NCBI RefSeq assembly: GCF_001884235.1
Contig: NZ_MAOI01000070.1
Coordinates: 1 to 64,000 of the forward strand
Direction: 5' to 3'
DNA length: 64,000 bases
DNA from: Bacillus paramycoides
Lineage (GTDB): Bacteria; Bacillota; Bacilli; Bacillales; Bacillaceae_G
In this document: positions 47,726-58,832 of the stretch, in pieces
How the letters are laid out: the number at the start of each line of letters is the position of its first letter
How positions within the stretch are numbered: position 1 is the first letter of the stretch
Program-made: the position numbers and the translations under genes
Notes under the pieces: generated by a model
Database searches by the model: none
Told to the model about the DNA's origin: nothing
Seen by the model: only the letters and a program-made list of their open reading frames with translations

Positions 47726-48595
47726 ATGAAAAGAGAACGATTATTGCACCTTCATTACATATTGGCAGATCATTGGAAGGCAATGGAGAGGCTACTATAT
47801 GTTGATCCAGAACTGAAGGGAATATACACTTATAGTCCGAATCAGTTTGAGTATTACACTGGAATATCCTCGGAAAAATCTTTAGAACTAGTAAATTTTC
47901 TTCAAATTTCAAATCTCCAACAATATGTATCCCAGTTAGAAAAAAAGAGAATATTTTATATAACAATATGGGATAAGGACTATCCACAATTACTGCGAGA
48001 AATACAAGATCCCCCTTTTGTTTTATACGGAAAAGGAGAAAGAGGTTTTCTGAATAAAGTGAATAAATTGGCAATTGTTGGAACGAGAGAGCCGTCTTTA
48101 TATGGAAAGGAGAGTATGAGGTTTATCTTACACCCTTTACTTGAAAAAGAATGGCTTATTGTTAGTGGATTTGCAAGAGGGATAGATACAATTGCTCACG
48201 AAGTTACGGTAAGGCAGCATTGCCCGACTATTGCAATATTAGGACACGGATTATCTTATATGTATCCAAAGGAGAATAGAGGTTTATATGAAACGTGGAA
48301 AGACTATATATTGTTATTGACAGAGTATCCGCCGCATTATGCGCCGAAAAAATGGTATTTTCCAAAAAGAAATCGAATTATTAGCGGTATAAGTAAAGGT
48401 GTTTTAGTTGTAGAAGCAAAAGCGAGAAGTGGATCCCTTATTACTGCAGACCTTGCATTAGAACAAAATAGAGAGGTGTTTGCACTTCCTGGTCCTATAT
48501 TTATAGAGAGTGCAGCCGGAACGAATCATCTAATTCAACAAGGCGCAAAGCTAGTAAGAAATACAAAGGATATCCTTGAAGAAATTTTAAATTAA
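47726..48595 (+). CDS. dprA: DprA, DNA processing protein
   Basis: The 289-residue Rossmann-fold protein loads RecA on incoming single-stranded DNA during transformation. The conserved core has VGTREPSLYG, SGFARGIDTIAH, LGHGLSYMYPKEN, FPKRNRIISG and ARSGSLITADLALEQ. There is no extra C-terminal winged helix, as in B. subtilis DprA. AAGGAGAA lies before the ATG. It lies between sucCD and topA, the standard Bacillus order. Confidence 0.93.
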   Translation: MKRERLLHLHYILADHWKAMERLLYVDPELKGIYTYSPNQFEYYTGISSEKSLELVNFLQISNLQQYVSQLEKKRIFYITIWDKDYPQLLREIQDPPFVLYGKGERGFLNKVNKLAIVGTREPSLYGKESMRFILHPLLEKEWLIVSGFARGIDTIAHEVTVRQHCPTIAILGHGLSYMYPKENRGLYETWKDYILLLTEYPPHYAPKKWYFPKRNRIISGISKGVLVVEAKARSGSLITADLALEQNREVFALPGPIFIESAAGTNHLIQQGAKLVRNTKDILEEILN

Positions 48596-48627
48596 CCTTA
48601 TATTTTTATGTTTTTATTAAACAATTA

Positions 48628-48657
48628 TTGACAAATGGTAGATTGTCGCTGTATGGT
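48628..48657 (+). promoter_or_regulatory. Upstream topA promoter candidate
   Basis: A perfect TTGACA (48628-48633), 18 bases, then TATGGT (48652-48657). Confidence 0.55.
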
Positions 48658-48671
48658 ATATTCATTCTTGA

Positions 48672-48700
48672 TTGACAAAAACAAGAGAAATCAATAAGAT
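48672..48700 (+). promoter_or_regulatory. Downstream topA promoter candidate
   Basis: A second perfect TTGACA (48672-48677), 17 bases, then TAAGAT (48695-48700), 40 bases before topA. Confidence 0.55.
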
Positions 48701-48739
48701 TGATGAAGACTTGAATCCACCTCTTAAGGAGGCACTAGC

Positions 48740-50818
48740 ATGTCAGATTACCTTGTAATCGTGGAGTCGCCTTCTAAGGCGAAGACCATTGAAAAATATT
48801 TAGGGAAAAAATACAAAGTCGTCGCGTCCATGGGACATGTCCGCGATTTACCTAAAAGCCAAATGGGGATAGAAGTAAAGAATAACTTCACCCCGAAGTA
48901 TATTACCATTCGTGGTAAGGGTCCCGTTTTAAAAGATTTAAAATCAGCGGCAAAAAAAGCAAAGAAAGTCTATCTCGCGGCCGATCCGGATCGTGAAGGA
49001 GAAGCAATTGCTTGGCATTTAGCAAATACGTTAAATGTGGACGTTGAATCAGATTGCCGAGTTGTATTTAATGAGATTACAAAAGATGCAATAAAAGAAT
49101 CATTTAAATACCCTCGTGCAATTAATATGGATTTAGTAGATGCACAACAGGCAAGGCGTATACTCGATCGTCTTGTTGGCTACAATATTAGTCCTTTATT
49201 ATGGAAGAAAGTAAAAAAAGGATTAAGTGCAGGACGCGTACAATCTGTAGCAGTTCGTTTAATCATCGAACGTGAAAGAGAAATTCAAAGCTTTGAACCT
49301 GAAGAATTCTGGACAATTAAAACAGAATTTGTGAAAGGGAAAGACACATTTGAAGCAAGCTTTTACGGTGTAGATGGTGAAAAAGTTCAATTAACGAACG
49401 AAGCACAAGTGAACGAAATAATCGAAAAGATGAAAGACAATGCGTTTTCGGTTGAAAATGTAACGCGAAAAGAGCGAAAGCGTAATCCTGCATTACCGTT
49501 TACAACATCTTCCTTACAACAAGAGGCAGCGCGTAAGTTAAATATGCGAGCAAAGAAAACAATGATGCTTGCACAGCAACTGTATGAAGGGATAGATCTT
49601 GGAAAACAAGGGACTGTAGGTCTTATTACGTATATGAGAACCGATTCAACACGTATCTCAGAAACAGCTCAAACAGAGGCTCGTAATTACATTACTGAGG
49701 CGTTTGGTGCGGAATACATAGGAACAGAGAAGAAGAAAGAAACGAAAAAGTCGAAAGCACAAGATGCGCATGAGGCGATTCGTCCTACTTCGGTAATGAG
49801 AAAGCCAGAGGAACTAAAAAGTTTCTTAAGTCGTGATCAACTCCGTTTGTATAAACTGATTTGGGAGCGATTTGTTGCAAGTCAAATGGCATCTGCTATA
49901 ATGGATACTGTTACAGCGAGACTCATTAATAACAATGTTCAGTTCCGTGCAAGTGGATCAGTTGTAAAGTTCCCAGGATTTATGAAAGTGTACGTAGAGT
50001 CGAAAGATGATGGTGCGGAAGAAAAGGATAAGATGTTGCCACCGTTAGAAGTAGGTGAAACTGTATTTTCAAAAGATATAGAACCGAAGCAACATTACAC
50101 ACAGCCTCCGCCGCGTTATACAGAGGCTCGTCTAGTAAGGACACTTGAAGAGCTTGGAATTGGGAGACCGTCTACTTATGTACCGACACTTGAAACAATC
50201 CAAAAACGTGGATACGTTGCTTTAGATAATAAACGCTTCGTTCCGACTGAGCTTGGTGGAATAGTAATCGAACTTATTTTAGAGTTTTTCCCAGAGATTA
50301 TTAACATTGAATTTACTGCCAATATGGAGCAAAGCCTTGATGAAGTAGAAGAAGGAAATGCGAATTGGGTGAAAATTGTTGATGATTTCTACGTAGGATT
50401 TGAACCGCGCTTAGAAAAAGCGGAAAAAGAAATGCGTGAAGTGGAAATTAAAGATGAACCAGCTGGGGAAGACTGTGAATTATGTAGTCACCCGATGGTC
50501 TTTAAAATGGGTAAATATGGGAAGTTTATGGCTTGTTCAAATTTCCCGGAATGTCGTAATACAAAACCGATTGTAAAAGAAATCGGTGTTACTTGTCCGA
50601 AGTGTGATAAAGGACAAATTATTGAACGCCGTAGTAATAAAAAGAAACGTCTTTTCTACGGATGCGGTACGTATCCAGAATGTGACTTTGTATCTTGGGA
50701 TAAGCCGATTGGTCGTAAATGTCCGAAGTGTGAAGGTATGCTCGTAGAGAAAAAGTTGAAAAAAGGCGTGCAAGTACAATGTATTTCGTGTGATTATGAA
50801 GAAGAACAACAAATGTGA
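48740..50818 (+). CDS. topA: DNA topoisomerase I
   Basis: The 692-residue type IA enzyme relaxes negative supercoils. The TOPRIM domain has [10 protein letters not shown] at 8-17 and DPDRE at 82-86. The catalytic tyrosine is Y298 in TYMRTDSTR. Three C-terminal zinc ribbons follow (CxxC pairs at about 578-605, 618-650 and 659-685). TAAGGAGG lies before the ATG. The stop codon lies inside a terminator stem. Confidence 0.96.
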   Translation: MSDYLVIVESPSKAKTIEKYLGKKYKVVASMGHVRDLPKSQMGIEVKNNFTPKYITIRGKGPVLKDLKSAAKKAKKVYLAADPDREGEAIAWHLANTLNVDVESDCRVVFNEITKDAIKESFKYPRAINMDLVDAQQARRILDRLVGYNISPLLWKKVKKGLSAGRVQSVAVRLIIEREREIQSFEPEEFWTIKTEFVKGKDTFEASFYGVDGEKVQLTNEAQVNEIIEKMKDNAFSVENVTRKERKRNPALPFTTSSLQQEAARKLNMRAKKTMMLAQQLYEGIDLGKQGTVGLITYMRTDSTRISETAQTEARNYITEAFGAEYIGTEKKKETKKSKAQDAHEAIRPTSVMRKPEELKSFLSRDQLRLYKLIWERFVASQMASAIMDTVTARLINNNVQFRASGSVVKFPGFMKVYVESKDDGAEEKDKMLPPLEVGETVFSKDIEPKQHYTQPPPRYTEARLVRTLEELGIGRPSTYVPTLETIQKRGYVALDNKRFVPTELGGIVIELILEFFPEIINIEFTANMEQSLDEVEEGNANWVKIVDDFYVGFEPRLEKAEKEMREVEIKDEPAGEDCELCSHPMVFKMGKYGKFMACSNFPECRNTKPIVKEIGVTCPKCDKGQIIERRSNKKKRLFYGCGTYPECDFVSWDKPIGRKCPKCEGMLVEKKLKKGVQVQCISCDYEEEQQM

Positions 50819-50840
50819 GCGTAACTGCTCACATTTTTTT
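50811..50840 (+). terminator. Terminator overlapping the topA stop
   Basis: AAATGTGAGC (50811-50820) pairs with GCTCACATTT (50827-50836) and runs into a T-tract. The topA stop codon is within the left arm. Confidence 0.85.
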
Positions 50841-50866
50841 CGGGAAGAAAAGGAAAGGTGATATAT

Positions 50867-52171
50867 ATGACAACACAAGTAGTAAACGTTATTGGCGCAG
50901 GTCTTGCAGGAAGCGAAGCAGCTTATCAAATTGCAAAACGTGGTGTCCAAGTAAAATTATATGAAATGAGACCAGTGCGACAAACACCAGCTCATCATAC
51001 AGATAAATTTGCTGAATTAGTATGTAGTAACTCACTACGCGCAAACACATTAACAAATGCTGTTGGTGTTATTAAAGAAGAAATGCGCCTAATGGATTCT
51101 GTCATTATTCGTGCAGCTGATGAGTGCTCTGTACCAGCAGGAGGTGCTTTAGCTGTAGACCGTCATGAATTCGCGGCGAAAGTGACTGAATATGTGAAAA
51201 ATCATCCGAACGTAACTGTAATGAATGAGGAAATCACTGAAATTCCAGAGGGACCAACTGTTATTGCGACAGGTCCACTTACGTCTCCAGATCTTTCTGC
51301 ACAATTAAAAAAACTAACAGGTGAAGATTATTTTTATTTCTATGATGCTGCAGCGCCAATCGTTGAGAAGGACAGCATTGATATGAATAAAGTATATTTA
51401 AAATCTCGTTATGATAAAGGTGAAGCGGCATATTTAAACTGTCCAATGACAGAAGAAGAGTTCGATCGCTTTTATGAGGCTTTAATTGCTGCTGAGACAG
51501 TGCCTTTAAAAGAATTTGAAAAAGAAATTTTCTTTGAAGGTTGTATGCCAGTAGAAGTTATGGCAAGTAGAGGAAGACAGACGTTAGTATTTGGACCGAT
51601 GAAGCCTGTTGGGTTAGAAGATCCGAAAACAGGGAAAACACCATATGCGGTTGTTCAGTTACGTCAAGATGATGCGGCAGGAACATTATACAATATTGTA
51701 GGCTTCCAAACACATTTAAAGTGGGGGCCACAAAAAGAAGTGTTACAGCTAATTCCAGGACTAGAAAACGCAGAGATTGTACGTTATGGTGTAATGCATC
51801 GTAATACGTTTATTAATTCGCCTAATTTGCTTCGTCCAACATATCAATATAAACAACGCGATGATTTATTCTTCGCTGGTCAAATGACTGGGGTAGAGGG
51901 TTATGTTGAATCAGCAGCATCAGGATTATTAGCGGGTATTAACGCTGCTCGACTTGTACAAGGTGAAGAGCCAGTTGTATTACCACCTGTAACTGCAATG
52001 GGAAGTATGGCAAATTATATTACTGCGACAAATGCAAAAAACTTCCAGCCAATGAATGCAAACTTCGGTTTATTTGCACCGTTAGAGAAGAAAATTAAAA
52101 AGAAACAAGAGCGAAATGAAGCATATGCTACACGCGCTTTAGAAACAATTCAAAATTTTGTAAATATTTAA
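50867..52171 (+). CDS. trmFO: TrmFO, folate-dependent tRNA m5U54 methyltransferase
   Basis: The 434-residue flavoprotein methylates U54 in the T-loop using methylene-tetrahydrofolate. FAD binds [12 protein letters not shown] near the N-terminus. The active-site region has [11 protein letters not shown] (about 49-59), and the second cysteine is near [14 protein letters not shown] 50867 with AGGAAAGG nine bases upstream fits the family better than GTG 50858. This is the Gram-positive counterpart of SAM-dependent TrmA. Confidence 0.95.
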   Translation: MTTQVVNVIGAGLAGSEAAYQIAKRGVQVKLYEMRPVRQTPAHHTDKFAELVCSNSLRANTLTNAVGVIKEEMRLMDSVIIRAADECSVPAGGALAVDRHEFAAKVTEYVKNHPNVTVMNEEITEIPEGPTVIATGPLTSPDLSAQLKKLTGEDYFYFYDAAAPIVEKDSIDMNKVYLKSRYDKGEAAYLNCPMTEEEFDRFYEALIAAETVPLKEFEKEIFFEGCMPVEVMASRGRQTLVFGPMKPVGLEDPKTGKTPYAVVQLRQDDAAGTLYNIVGFQTHLKWGPQKEVLQLIPGLENAEIVRYGVMHRNTFINSPNLLRPTYQYKQRDDLFFAGQMTGVEGYVESAASGLLAGINAARLVQGEEPVVLPPVTAMGSMANYITATNAKNFQPMNANFGLFAPLEKKIKKKQERNEAYATRALETIQNFVNI

Positions 52172-52184
52172 TTAAATTTCTTGC

Positions 52185-52221
52185 AAAGGCTACTAAGTTG
52201 TGATACGATTTAGTAGCCTTT
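52185..52221 (+). terminator. Hairpin between trmFO and xerC
   Basis: AAAGGCTACTAA (52185-52196) pairs perfectly with TTAGTAGCCTTT (52210-52221) around a 13-base loop. The T-run is short, and the xerC ribosome site follows at once, so read-through is probable. Confidence 0.6.
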
Positions 52222-52236
52222 ATTGAGGTGAGTTAT

Positions 52237-53142
52237 ATGGATGTGAATGTGAAGAAATTGTTACAATTATTCGTTGGATATTTACAAATTGAAAGAAATT
52301 ATTCAAAATATACAATTGCAAGTTATCAAAATGATTTAGAACATTTTGTGCAATTTATGGAGCGAGAAGGCATATCCTCTTTTTTAGATGTTACATACGC
52401 GGATGTTCGTTTATACTTGACGACGTTGCACGATGAAAAGTTAGCCCGTAAATCTGTCGCAAGGAAAGTATCAAGCTTAAGAAGTTTATATCGTTTTTTG
52501 ATGCGTGAAGGTTATCAAAAAGATAATCCGTTTGCACTTGCGTCACTCCCCAAGAAAGAATTGTCAATCCCAAAGTTTTTATATGCTGAAGAGTTAGAGG
52601 AATTGTTTGAAGTTTCTGATACAGAGACGCCATTAGGTCAAAGGAATCAAGCTTTATTAGAGTTAATGTATGCAACTGGGATTCGTGTAAGCGAATGCGT
52701 TAATTTGCAACTTACCGACATTGACTTTGCAGTGGGAACAATTTTAGTGATGGGAAAAGGGAAAAAACAAAGATATATTCCGTTCGGAAGCTATGCACAA
52801 GATGCTTTAATTACTTATATAGAGAACGGGAGAAAACAGTTAGCTCAAAAGACTGAAGAACAATCTCATATGGTATTTTTAAATGCGAAAGGTAAGCCGT
52901 TAACAGATCAGGGTGTACGTTATGTTTTGAACGAACTCATTAAGAAGGCTTCACTTACAATGCGGATAAATCCCCATATGTTAAGGCATACATTTGCTAC
53001 ACATATGTTGGATGAAGGAGCGGATTTACGTACTGTGCAGGAGCTATTAGGTCATGAGAATTTGTCGACGACACAAATTTATACGCATGTCTCTAAAGAA
53101 AGATTGCGTTCTGTGTACATGAAGCATCACCCGCGGGCATAA
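52237..53142 (+). CDS. xerC: XerC-type tyrosine recombinase (CodV)
   Basis: The 301-residue tyrosine recombinase resolves chromosome dimers at dif with its XerD partner. All catalytic residues are visible: R150, K174, H247, R250, H273 and nucleophile Y282. An N-terminal core-binding domain (about 5-95) precedes them. The start could be ATG 52237 or GTG 52243; GAGGTGAG serves either. It leads the xerC-hslV-hslU-codY block known as the codVWXY operon in B. subtilis. Confidence 0.93.
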   Translation: MDVNVKKLLQLFVGYLQIERNYSKYTIASYQNDLEHFVQFMEREGISSFLDVTYADVRLYLTTLHDEKLARKSVARKVSSLRSLYRFLMREGYQKDNPFALASLPKKELSIPKFLYAEELEELFEVSDTETPLGQRNQALLELMYATGIRVSECVNLQLTDIDFAVGTILVMGKGKKQRYIPFGSYAQDALITYIENGRKQLAQKTEEQSHMVFLNAKGKPLTDQGVRYVLNELIKKASLTMRINPHMLRHTFATHMLDEGADLRTVQELLGHENLSTTQIYTHVSKERLRSVYMKHHPRA

Positions 53143-53184
53143 ATTGCTTTTAAAGCTATAAAAACATATAAAGGAGTTTTTTCT

Positions 53185-53727
53185 ATGGGAAATTTCCACG
53201 CTACAACGATATTTGCAGTTCATCATAATGGAGAATGTGCAATGGCTGGAGATGGTCAGGTAACGATGGGGAATGCTGTTGTAATGAAACATACAGCTCG
53301 CAAAGTTCGCAAACTTTTCCAAGGGAAAGTTTTAGCTGGTTTTGCAGGCTCAGTTGCTGATGCATTTACTCTTTTTGAAATGTTTGAAGGAAAATTAGAA
53401 GAGTATAATGGCAACTTGCAGCGCGCTGCAGTTGAGATGGCGAAACAATGGCGTGGTGATAAAATGTTACGTCAGCTAGAAGCAATGCTCATTGTCATGG
53501 ATAAAACAACGATGCTCCTTGTTTCAGGTACAGGAGAAGTAATTGAACCAGATGATGGTATTTTAGCAATTGGTTCAGGTGGACATTATGCACTTGCTGC
53601 TGGTCGTGCTTTAAAGCAACATGCAAGTGAACATTTAACAGCGAAACAAATTGCGAATGCCAGTTTAGAAATTGCAGGCGATATTTGTGTTTATACGAAC
53701 CACAACATAGTTGTTGAAGAATTGTAG
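53185..53727 (+). CDS. hslV: HslV (ClpQ/CodW), ATP-dependent protease subunit
   Basis: The 180-residue peptidase forms double rings with HslU. The core [11 protein letters not shown] aligns with the TTI start of mature HslV in other bacteria, giving T7 as the predicted nucleophile after removal of a six-residue leader (MGNFHA). The serine residues at positions 2-3 reported as important for B. subtilis CodW are Gly-Asn here. AGDGQVT and [14 protein letters not shown] are conserved. AAAGGAG precedes the ATG. Confidence 0.93.
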   Translation: MGNFHATTIFAVHHNGECAMAGDGQVTMGNAVVMKHTARKVRKLFQGKVLAGFAGSVADAFTLFEMFEGKLEEYNGNLQRAAVEMAKQWRGDKMLRQLEAMLIVMDKTTMLLVSGTGEVIEPDDGILAIGSGGHYALAAGRALKQHASEHLTAKQIANASLEIAGDICVYTNHNIVVEEL

Positions 53728-53749
53728 AATCGTAAGGGAGGCATTTTAT

Positions 53750-55141
53750 ATGCATTTACATTTTACTCCGCGTCAAATTGTGGAAAAATTAGATCAATAC
53801 ATCATCGGTCAAAAAGATGCAAAGAAAGCGGTTGCTGTAGCTCTACGAAATCGATACCGTCGCAGTAAATTAGCTGAAAATTTACGTGATGAAATTGCAC
53901 CTAAAAACATTTTAATGATTGGACCGACAGGTGTTGGTAAAACAGAGGTAGCACGGCGAATGGCGAAACTCGTTGGAGCACCTTTTATTAAGGTTGAAGC
54001 GACGAAATTTACAGAAGTTGGATATGTGGGTCGAGATGTAGAGTCGATGGTCCGCGATCTTGTTGAAACATCCGTTCGTATCGTGAAAGAGGAAATGGTA
54101 GTTAAAGTTCAAGATAAAGCGGAAGAGCAAGCGAATCAACGTCTTGTTGAAATTTTAGTGCCGAGTCCGGAGAAACAATCTGGATTTAAAAATCCATTAG
54201 AAATGCTTTTTGGTGGTACTCAAAATTCAAACCAAACATCTGATGCACAGGAAGATGTTGAAATCGAAAAGAAACGTCAAGATGTGGAAAGAAAGCTTGC
54301 GGCAGGCCTTCTTGAAGATGAAGTGGTATCGATCGAAGTGACGGAACAACAGTCTTCTATGTTTGATATGTTGCAAGGAACTGGCATGGAGCAAATGGGA
54401 ATGAATTTCCAAGATGCACTAGGAAGTATCATGCCGAAAAAAACGAAAAAACGTAAACTTTCTGTAAAAGAAGCAAGAAAACTCTTGACAAATGAAGAGG
54501 CACAGCGCTTAATTGATATGGATGAAGTTACACAAGAGGCTGTTTATCGTGCTGAACAGCTCGGGATTATTTTTATCGATGAAATTGACAAAATTGCTGG
54601 TAAGCAGTCGAATAGCGTAGATGTATCGCGTGAAGGTGTGCAACGTGACATTTTACCGATTGTAGAAGGATCGAATGTTGCAACAAAATACGGATCAGTA
54701 AAAACGGATTATATTTTATTTGTTGCAGCTGGAGCGTTCCATATGTCTAAACCGTCGGATTTAATTCCGGAATTGCAAGGGAGATTTCCGATTCGAGTAG
54801 AGTTAACAAAATTATCAGTAGATGATTTTGTTAAAATATTAATCGAACCTGACAATGCGTTAATTAAACAATATATGGCATTATTAGCGACTGAAGGTAT
54901 AGAAATTGAATTTTCAGACGAAGCTATTCGTAAGATTGCTGAGATTGCTTATCAAGTTAATCAGGATACAGATAATATTGGAGCGAGAAGACTCCATACT
55001 ATTATGGAGAAGCTCCTTGAAGATTTATCGTTTGAAGCATCTGAAATTACGTTAGAGAAAATAACGATAACACCTCAATATGTTGAGGAAAAATTAGCGA
55101 CAATTGCTAAAAATAAAGATGTGAGCCAGTTTATTTTGTAA
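53750..55141 (+). CDS. hslU: HslU (ClpY/CodX), ATPase of the HslUV protease
   Basis: The 463-residue AAA+ unfoldase feeds substrates to HslV. Walker A GPTGVGKT is at 58-65, Walker B in [12 protein letters not shown] near 273-284, sensor segments near GRFPIRVEL, and the variable I domain at about 110-240. The C-terminal residues that dock in HslV end in FIL. ATG 53750 follows GGGAGG eight bases upstream; an earlier start would overlap hslV. codY follows after 77 bases. Confidence 0.95.
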   Translation: MHLHFTPRQIVEKLDQYIIGQKDAKKAVAVALRNRYRRSKLAENLRDEIAPKNILMIGPTGVGKTEVARRMAKLVGAPFIKVEATKFTEVGYVGRDVESMVRDLVETSVRIVKEEMVVKVQDKAEEQANQRLVEILVPSPEKQSGFKNPLEMLFGGTQNSNQTSDAQEDVEIEKKRQDVERKLAAGLLEDEVVSIEVTEQQSSMFDMLQGTGMEQMGMNFQDALGSIMPKKTKKRKLSVKEARKLLTNEEAQRLIDMDEVTQEAVYRAEQLGIIFIDEIDKIAGKQSNSVDVSREGVQRDILPIVEGSNVATKYGSVKTDYILFVAAGAFHMSKPSDLIPELQGRFPIRVELTKLSVDDFVKILIEPDNALIKQYMALLATEGIEIEFSDEAIRKIAEIAYQVNQDTDNIGARRLHTIMEKLLEDLSFEASEITLEKITITPQYVEEKLATIAKNKDVSQFIL

Positions 55142-55218
55142 TAGTGTCATCAGGTGACTCGCCCTAGTTTCCAAGTGATGAAAAAATATGTAAGTAACAT
55201 GTAGGAGGAACTTTTGAA

Positions 55219-55998
55219 ATGGAATTATTAGCAAAAACGAGAAAATTAAATGCGTTATTACAGAGCGCAGCAGGAAAGCCTGTAAACTTTAGAGAGATGT
55301 CTGACACAATGTGTGAAGTAATTGAAGCGAACGTGTTCGTTGTAAGTCGTCGCGGTAAATTATTAGGATATGCGATTCACCAACAAATCGAGAACGAACG
55401 CATGAAGCAAATGCTTGCAGAGCGTCAATTCCCAGAAGAGTACACACAAAGCTTATTCAACATTACAGAAACATCTTCTAACTTAGATGTGAACAGTGCT
55501 TACACAGCATTCCCAGTAGAAAATAGAGAATTATTCGGTCAAGGTTTAACTACAATCGTACCAATCGTTGGTGGCGGTGAGCGCCTAGGTACACTAGTCT
55601 TAGCTCGTCTGGGTCAAGAGTTCTTAGACGATGATTTGATTCTTGCTGAATACAGCTCAACTGTTGTAGGTATGGAAATCTTACGTGAAAAAGCAGAGGA
55701 AATCGAAGAGGAAGCACGTAGTAAAGCTGTTGTTCAAATGGCGATTAGCTCATTATCTTACAGTGAGTTAGAAGCAATCGAGCATATCTTCGAAGAATTA
55801 AATGGAACAGAAGGTTTACTTGTTGCAAGTAAAATTGCTGATCGCGTAGGAATTACTCGTTCTGTAATCGTAAATGCACTACGTAAATTAGAAAGTGCTG
55901 GTGTTATTGAGTCTCGCTCTTTAGGTATGAAAGGAACATACATTAAAGTGCTAAACGACAAGTTTCTACAGGAACTTGCTAAATTAAAAACAAACTAA
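55219..55998 (+). CDS. codY: CodY, global nutritional regulator
   Basis: The 259-residue repressor senses branched-chain amino acids and GTP. An N-terminal GAF domain (about 1-155) binds Ile, Leu and Val. The winged helix-turn-helix is near 203-222 ([20 protein letters not shown]). It is nearly the same as cereus-group CodY as I remember it. It controls amino-acid, competence and virulence genes. GTAGGAGG precedes the ATG. It ends the xerC-hslUV-codY unit at a strong terminator. Confidence 0.97.
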
Positions 55999-56004
55999 TT
56001 TATA

Positions 56005-56040
56005 AAAAACTCTCCTCGGTTGAGGAGAGTTTTTTGTTTT
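56005..56040 (+). terminator. Intrinsic terminator after codY
   Basis: A 13-base-pair stem (56005-56017 with 56022-56034) with loop GGTT and a long T-run. Confidence 0.93.
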
Positions 56041-56102
56041 TTAAGAGAATGATTTTGCTTACGTAAGGCGTCATGACAACGTGCATTAGAAAACTATTAA
56101 TT

Positions 56103-56137
56103 AACCTTCAATTCCTTGCTTAAAGGAATTGAAGGTT
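56103..56137. repeat. Perfect 15-base inverted repeat upstream of rpsB
   Basis: AACCTTCAATTCCTT (56103-56117) and AAGGAATTGAAGGTT (56123-56137) form a perfect stem around GCTTA. No T-run follows on either strand, so it is not a normal terminator. It may be an RNA stem, a protein-binding site or a small repeat. Confidence 0.7.
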
Positions 56138-56196
56138 GGTAATACTAGAATTTGAGCGTGAAAAAAAGAAAGTTTTACATTGTTCGCATTTTCGAC

Positions 56197-56225
56197 TTGA
56201 TTGTAATATTTCAGTATGATATAGT
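56197..56225 (+). promoter_or_regulatory. rpsB-tsf promoter
   Basis: TTGATT (56197-56202), 17 bases, then TATAGT (56220-56225), preceded by TGA (an extended -10). The start is expected near 56232. Confidence 0.75.
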
Positions 56226-56231
56226 AAGCAG

Positions 56232-56340
56232 TGGTGTCAGTACAAAGTACACACGTTTACTGATTTAAGTGTTGGTGCTACGTTCGTAGTTTCGCTTAGA
56301 GATGAAGTAAACGGAGGATATCAAAAACCATTTAGGAGGA
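56232..56340 (+). promoter_or_regulatory. Structured rpsB leader
   Basis: The leader of about 115 bases contains GTAC-AAA-GTAC near 56238-56252, flanked by CAGT and ACTG ends, and a CTAC-GTTC-GTAG hairpin near 56278-56289. A second Shine-Dalgarno-like GGAGG (56313-56317) has no start codon at a usable distance. This is compatible with S2 autoregulation, which is inferred only. Confidence 0.45.
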
Positions 56341-56345
56341 ACTAA

Positions 56346-57050
<705 letters not shown>

Positions 57051-57059
57051 CAAATTTGG

Positions 57060-57097
57060 AAAGGTGATAAGGGGTTCGGCCTTTTATCACCTTTTTT
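57060..57097 (+). terminator. Terminator-like hairpin between rpsB and tsf
   Basis: AAAGGTGATAA (57060-57070) pairs with TTATCACCTTT (57084-57094), followed by T residues. It is probably partial, since tsf has no clear promoter of its own. Confidence 0.75.
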
Positions 57098-57153
57098 AAG
57101 GTATAAACACCTTTATAAAAGGTATAAATACATATTTTAGGAGGATGAAAAAT

Positions 57154-58041
57154 ATGGCAATCACTGCACAAATGGTAAAAGAACTTCGTGAAAAAACTGG
57201 CGCAGGTATGATGGACTGCAAAAAAGCTTTAACAGAAACTAACGGCGACATGGAGAAAGCAATTGACTTCTTACGTGAAAAAGGTATTGCGAAAGCTGCT
57301 AAAAAAGCAGACCGCATCGCTGCTGAAGGTTTAACTTTCATCGAAACAAACGGTAACGACGGTTTAATCTTAGAATTAAACTCTGAAACTGATTTCGTTG
57401 CGAAAAACGAAGGTTTCCAAGCTTTAATTAAAGAATTAGCTGCTCACTTATTAGCTAACAAACCAGCTAACGTTGAAGAAGCTATGGCTCAAACAATTGA
57501 AGGTGGCAAAACAGTAGAAGAGCACATCAATGAAGCAATCGCTAAAATTGGTGAAAAACTTACACTTCGTCGTTTCGAAATCGTATCAAAAACTGATGCA
57601 GATGCATTCGGTGCTTACCTACACATGGGTGGACGCATTGGTGTATTAACAGTTCTTGAAGGTTCTACTGACGAAGCAGCTGCTAAAGATGTAGCAATGC
57701 ACATTGCAGCAGTTAACCCTAAATACATCGACCGCGATGCTGTAACAGCTGAAGAAGTTGAGCATGAGCGTCAAGTATTAACACAACAAGCTTTAAACGA
57801 AGGCAAGCCTGAAAAAATCGTTGCAAAAATGGTAGAAGGCCGTCTTGGCAAATTCTTTGAAGAGATTTGCTTACTTGACCAAGCATTCGTTAAAAACCCT
57901 GATATGAAAGTTCGTCAATTCGTTGAGTCTAAAGGCGGAACATTAAAAGGATTCGTTCGCTACGCTGTTGGTGAAGGTATCGAAAAACGCGAAGACAACT
58001 TTGCTGAAGAAGTAATGAACCAAGTAAAAGGTAACAACTAA
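57154..58041 (+). CDS. tsf: Elongation factor Ts
   Basis: The 295-residue exchange factor releases GDP from EF-Tu. It starts [20 protein letters not shown], with the UBA-like N-terminal domain, and has the TDFVAKN motif (about 80-86) that contacts EF-Tu. ATG 57154 is preferred over 57145 from AGGAGG spacing and family length. AAGGTATAAA repeats occur just upstream (57098-57128). pyrH follows after a terminator. Confidence 0.97.
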   Translation: MAITAQMVKELREKTGAGMMDCKKALTETNGDMEKAIDFLREKGIAKAAKKADRIAAEGLTFIETNGNDGLILELNSETDFVAKNEGFQALIKELAAHLLANKPANVEEAMAQTIEGGKTVEEHINEAIAKIGEKLTLRRFEIVSKTDADAFGAYLHMGGRIGVLTVLEGSTDEAAAKDVAMHIAAVNPKYIDRDAVTAEEVEHERQVLTQQALNEGKPEKIVAKMVEGRLGKFFEEICLLDQAFVKNPDMKVRQFVESKGGTLKGFVRYAVGEGIEKREDNFAEEVMNQVKGNN

Positions 58042-58049
58042 TACAGATT

Positions 58050-58075
58050 AGGGAACACATTGTGTTCCCTTTTTT
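58050..58075 (+). terminator. Intrinsic terminator after tsf
   Basis: AGGGAACAC (58050-58058) pairs with GTGTTCCCT (58062-58070) around a 3-base loop, followed by T residues. Confidence 0.85.
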
Positions 58076-58107
58076 AAAATAAAGATGTAAGCAATTGGAG
58101 GTTCATT

Positions 58108-58830
58108 ATGAGTACACCGAAATATAATCGTGTCGTTTTAAAGCTGAGCGGAGAAGCTTTAGCTGGCGAGCAAGGATTTGGAATTAACCCGGCTGTTATT
58201 AAGTCAGTTGCGGAACAAGTGAAAGAAATTGCAGAACTTGATGTAGAGGTTGCTGTTGTTGTTGGTGGCGGTAACATTTGGCGTGGGAAAATTGGAAGTG
58301 AAATGGGCATGGATCGTGCAGGAGCAGATTACATGGGCATGTTAGCAACAGTTATGAATTCATTAGCTCTTCAAGATAGCTTGGAGAACATTGGAATTCA
58401 AACTCGCGTACAAACTTCAATTGAGATGCGTCAAGTGGCAGAGCCTTACATTCGTCGTAAAGCAATCCGTCACTTAGAGAAAAAACGTGTTGTTATCTTT
58501 GCAGCAGGTACTGGTAACCCATACTTCTCTACAGATACAACAGCAGCATTACGTGCAGCGGAAATCGAAGCGGACGTTATTTTAATGGCGAAAAACAATG
58601 TAGATGGCGTATATAGTGCAGATCCATCTATTGACCCAACAGCTACGAAATACGAAACACTTACTTACTTAGATGTATTAAAAGAAGGTTTAGGTGTAAT
58701 GGATTCTACAGCTTCTTCTTTATGTATGGATAATGATATTCCATTAATTGTATTCTCGGTTATGGAAAAAGGTAATATTAAACGTGCCGTTTTAGGCGAA
58801 AATATTGGAACAGTTGTAAGGGGGAAATAA
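58108..58830 (+). CDS. pyrH: UMP kinase
   Basis: The 240-residue hexameric kinase of the amino-acid kinase fold makes UDP from UMP. It shows KLSGEALAG (about 12-20), [10 protein letters not shown] and the [13 protein letters not shown] segment near 129. GTP usually activates it and UTP inhibits it. TTGGAGG precedes the ATG. frr begins two bases after the stop, so the pair is likely co-translated. Confidence 0.96.
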   Translation: MSTPKYNRVVLKLSGEALAGEQGFGINPAVIKSVAEQVKEIAELDVEVAVVVGGGNIWRGKIGSEMGMDRAGADYMGMLATVMNSLALQDSLENIGIQTRVQTSIEMRQVAEPYIRRKAIRHLEKKRVVIFAAGTGNPYFSTDTTAALRAAEIEADVILMAKNNVDGVYSADPSIDPTATKYETLTYLDVLKEGLGVMDSTASSLCMDNDIPLIVFSVMEKGNIKRAVLGENIGTVVRGK

Positions 58831-58832
58831 AT

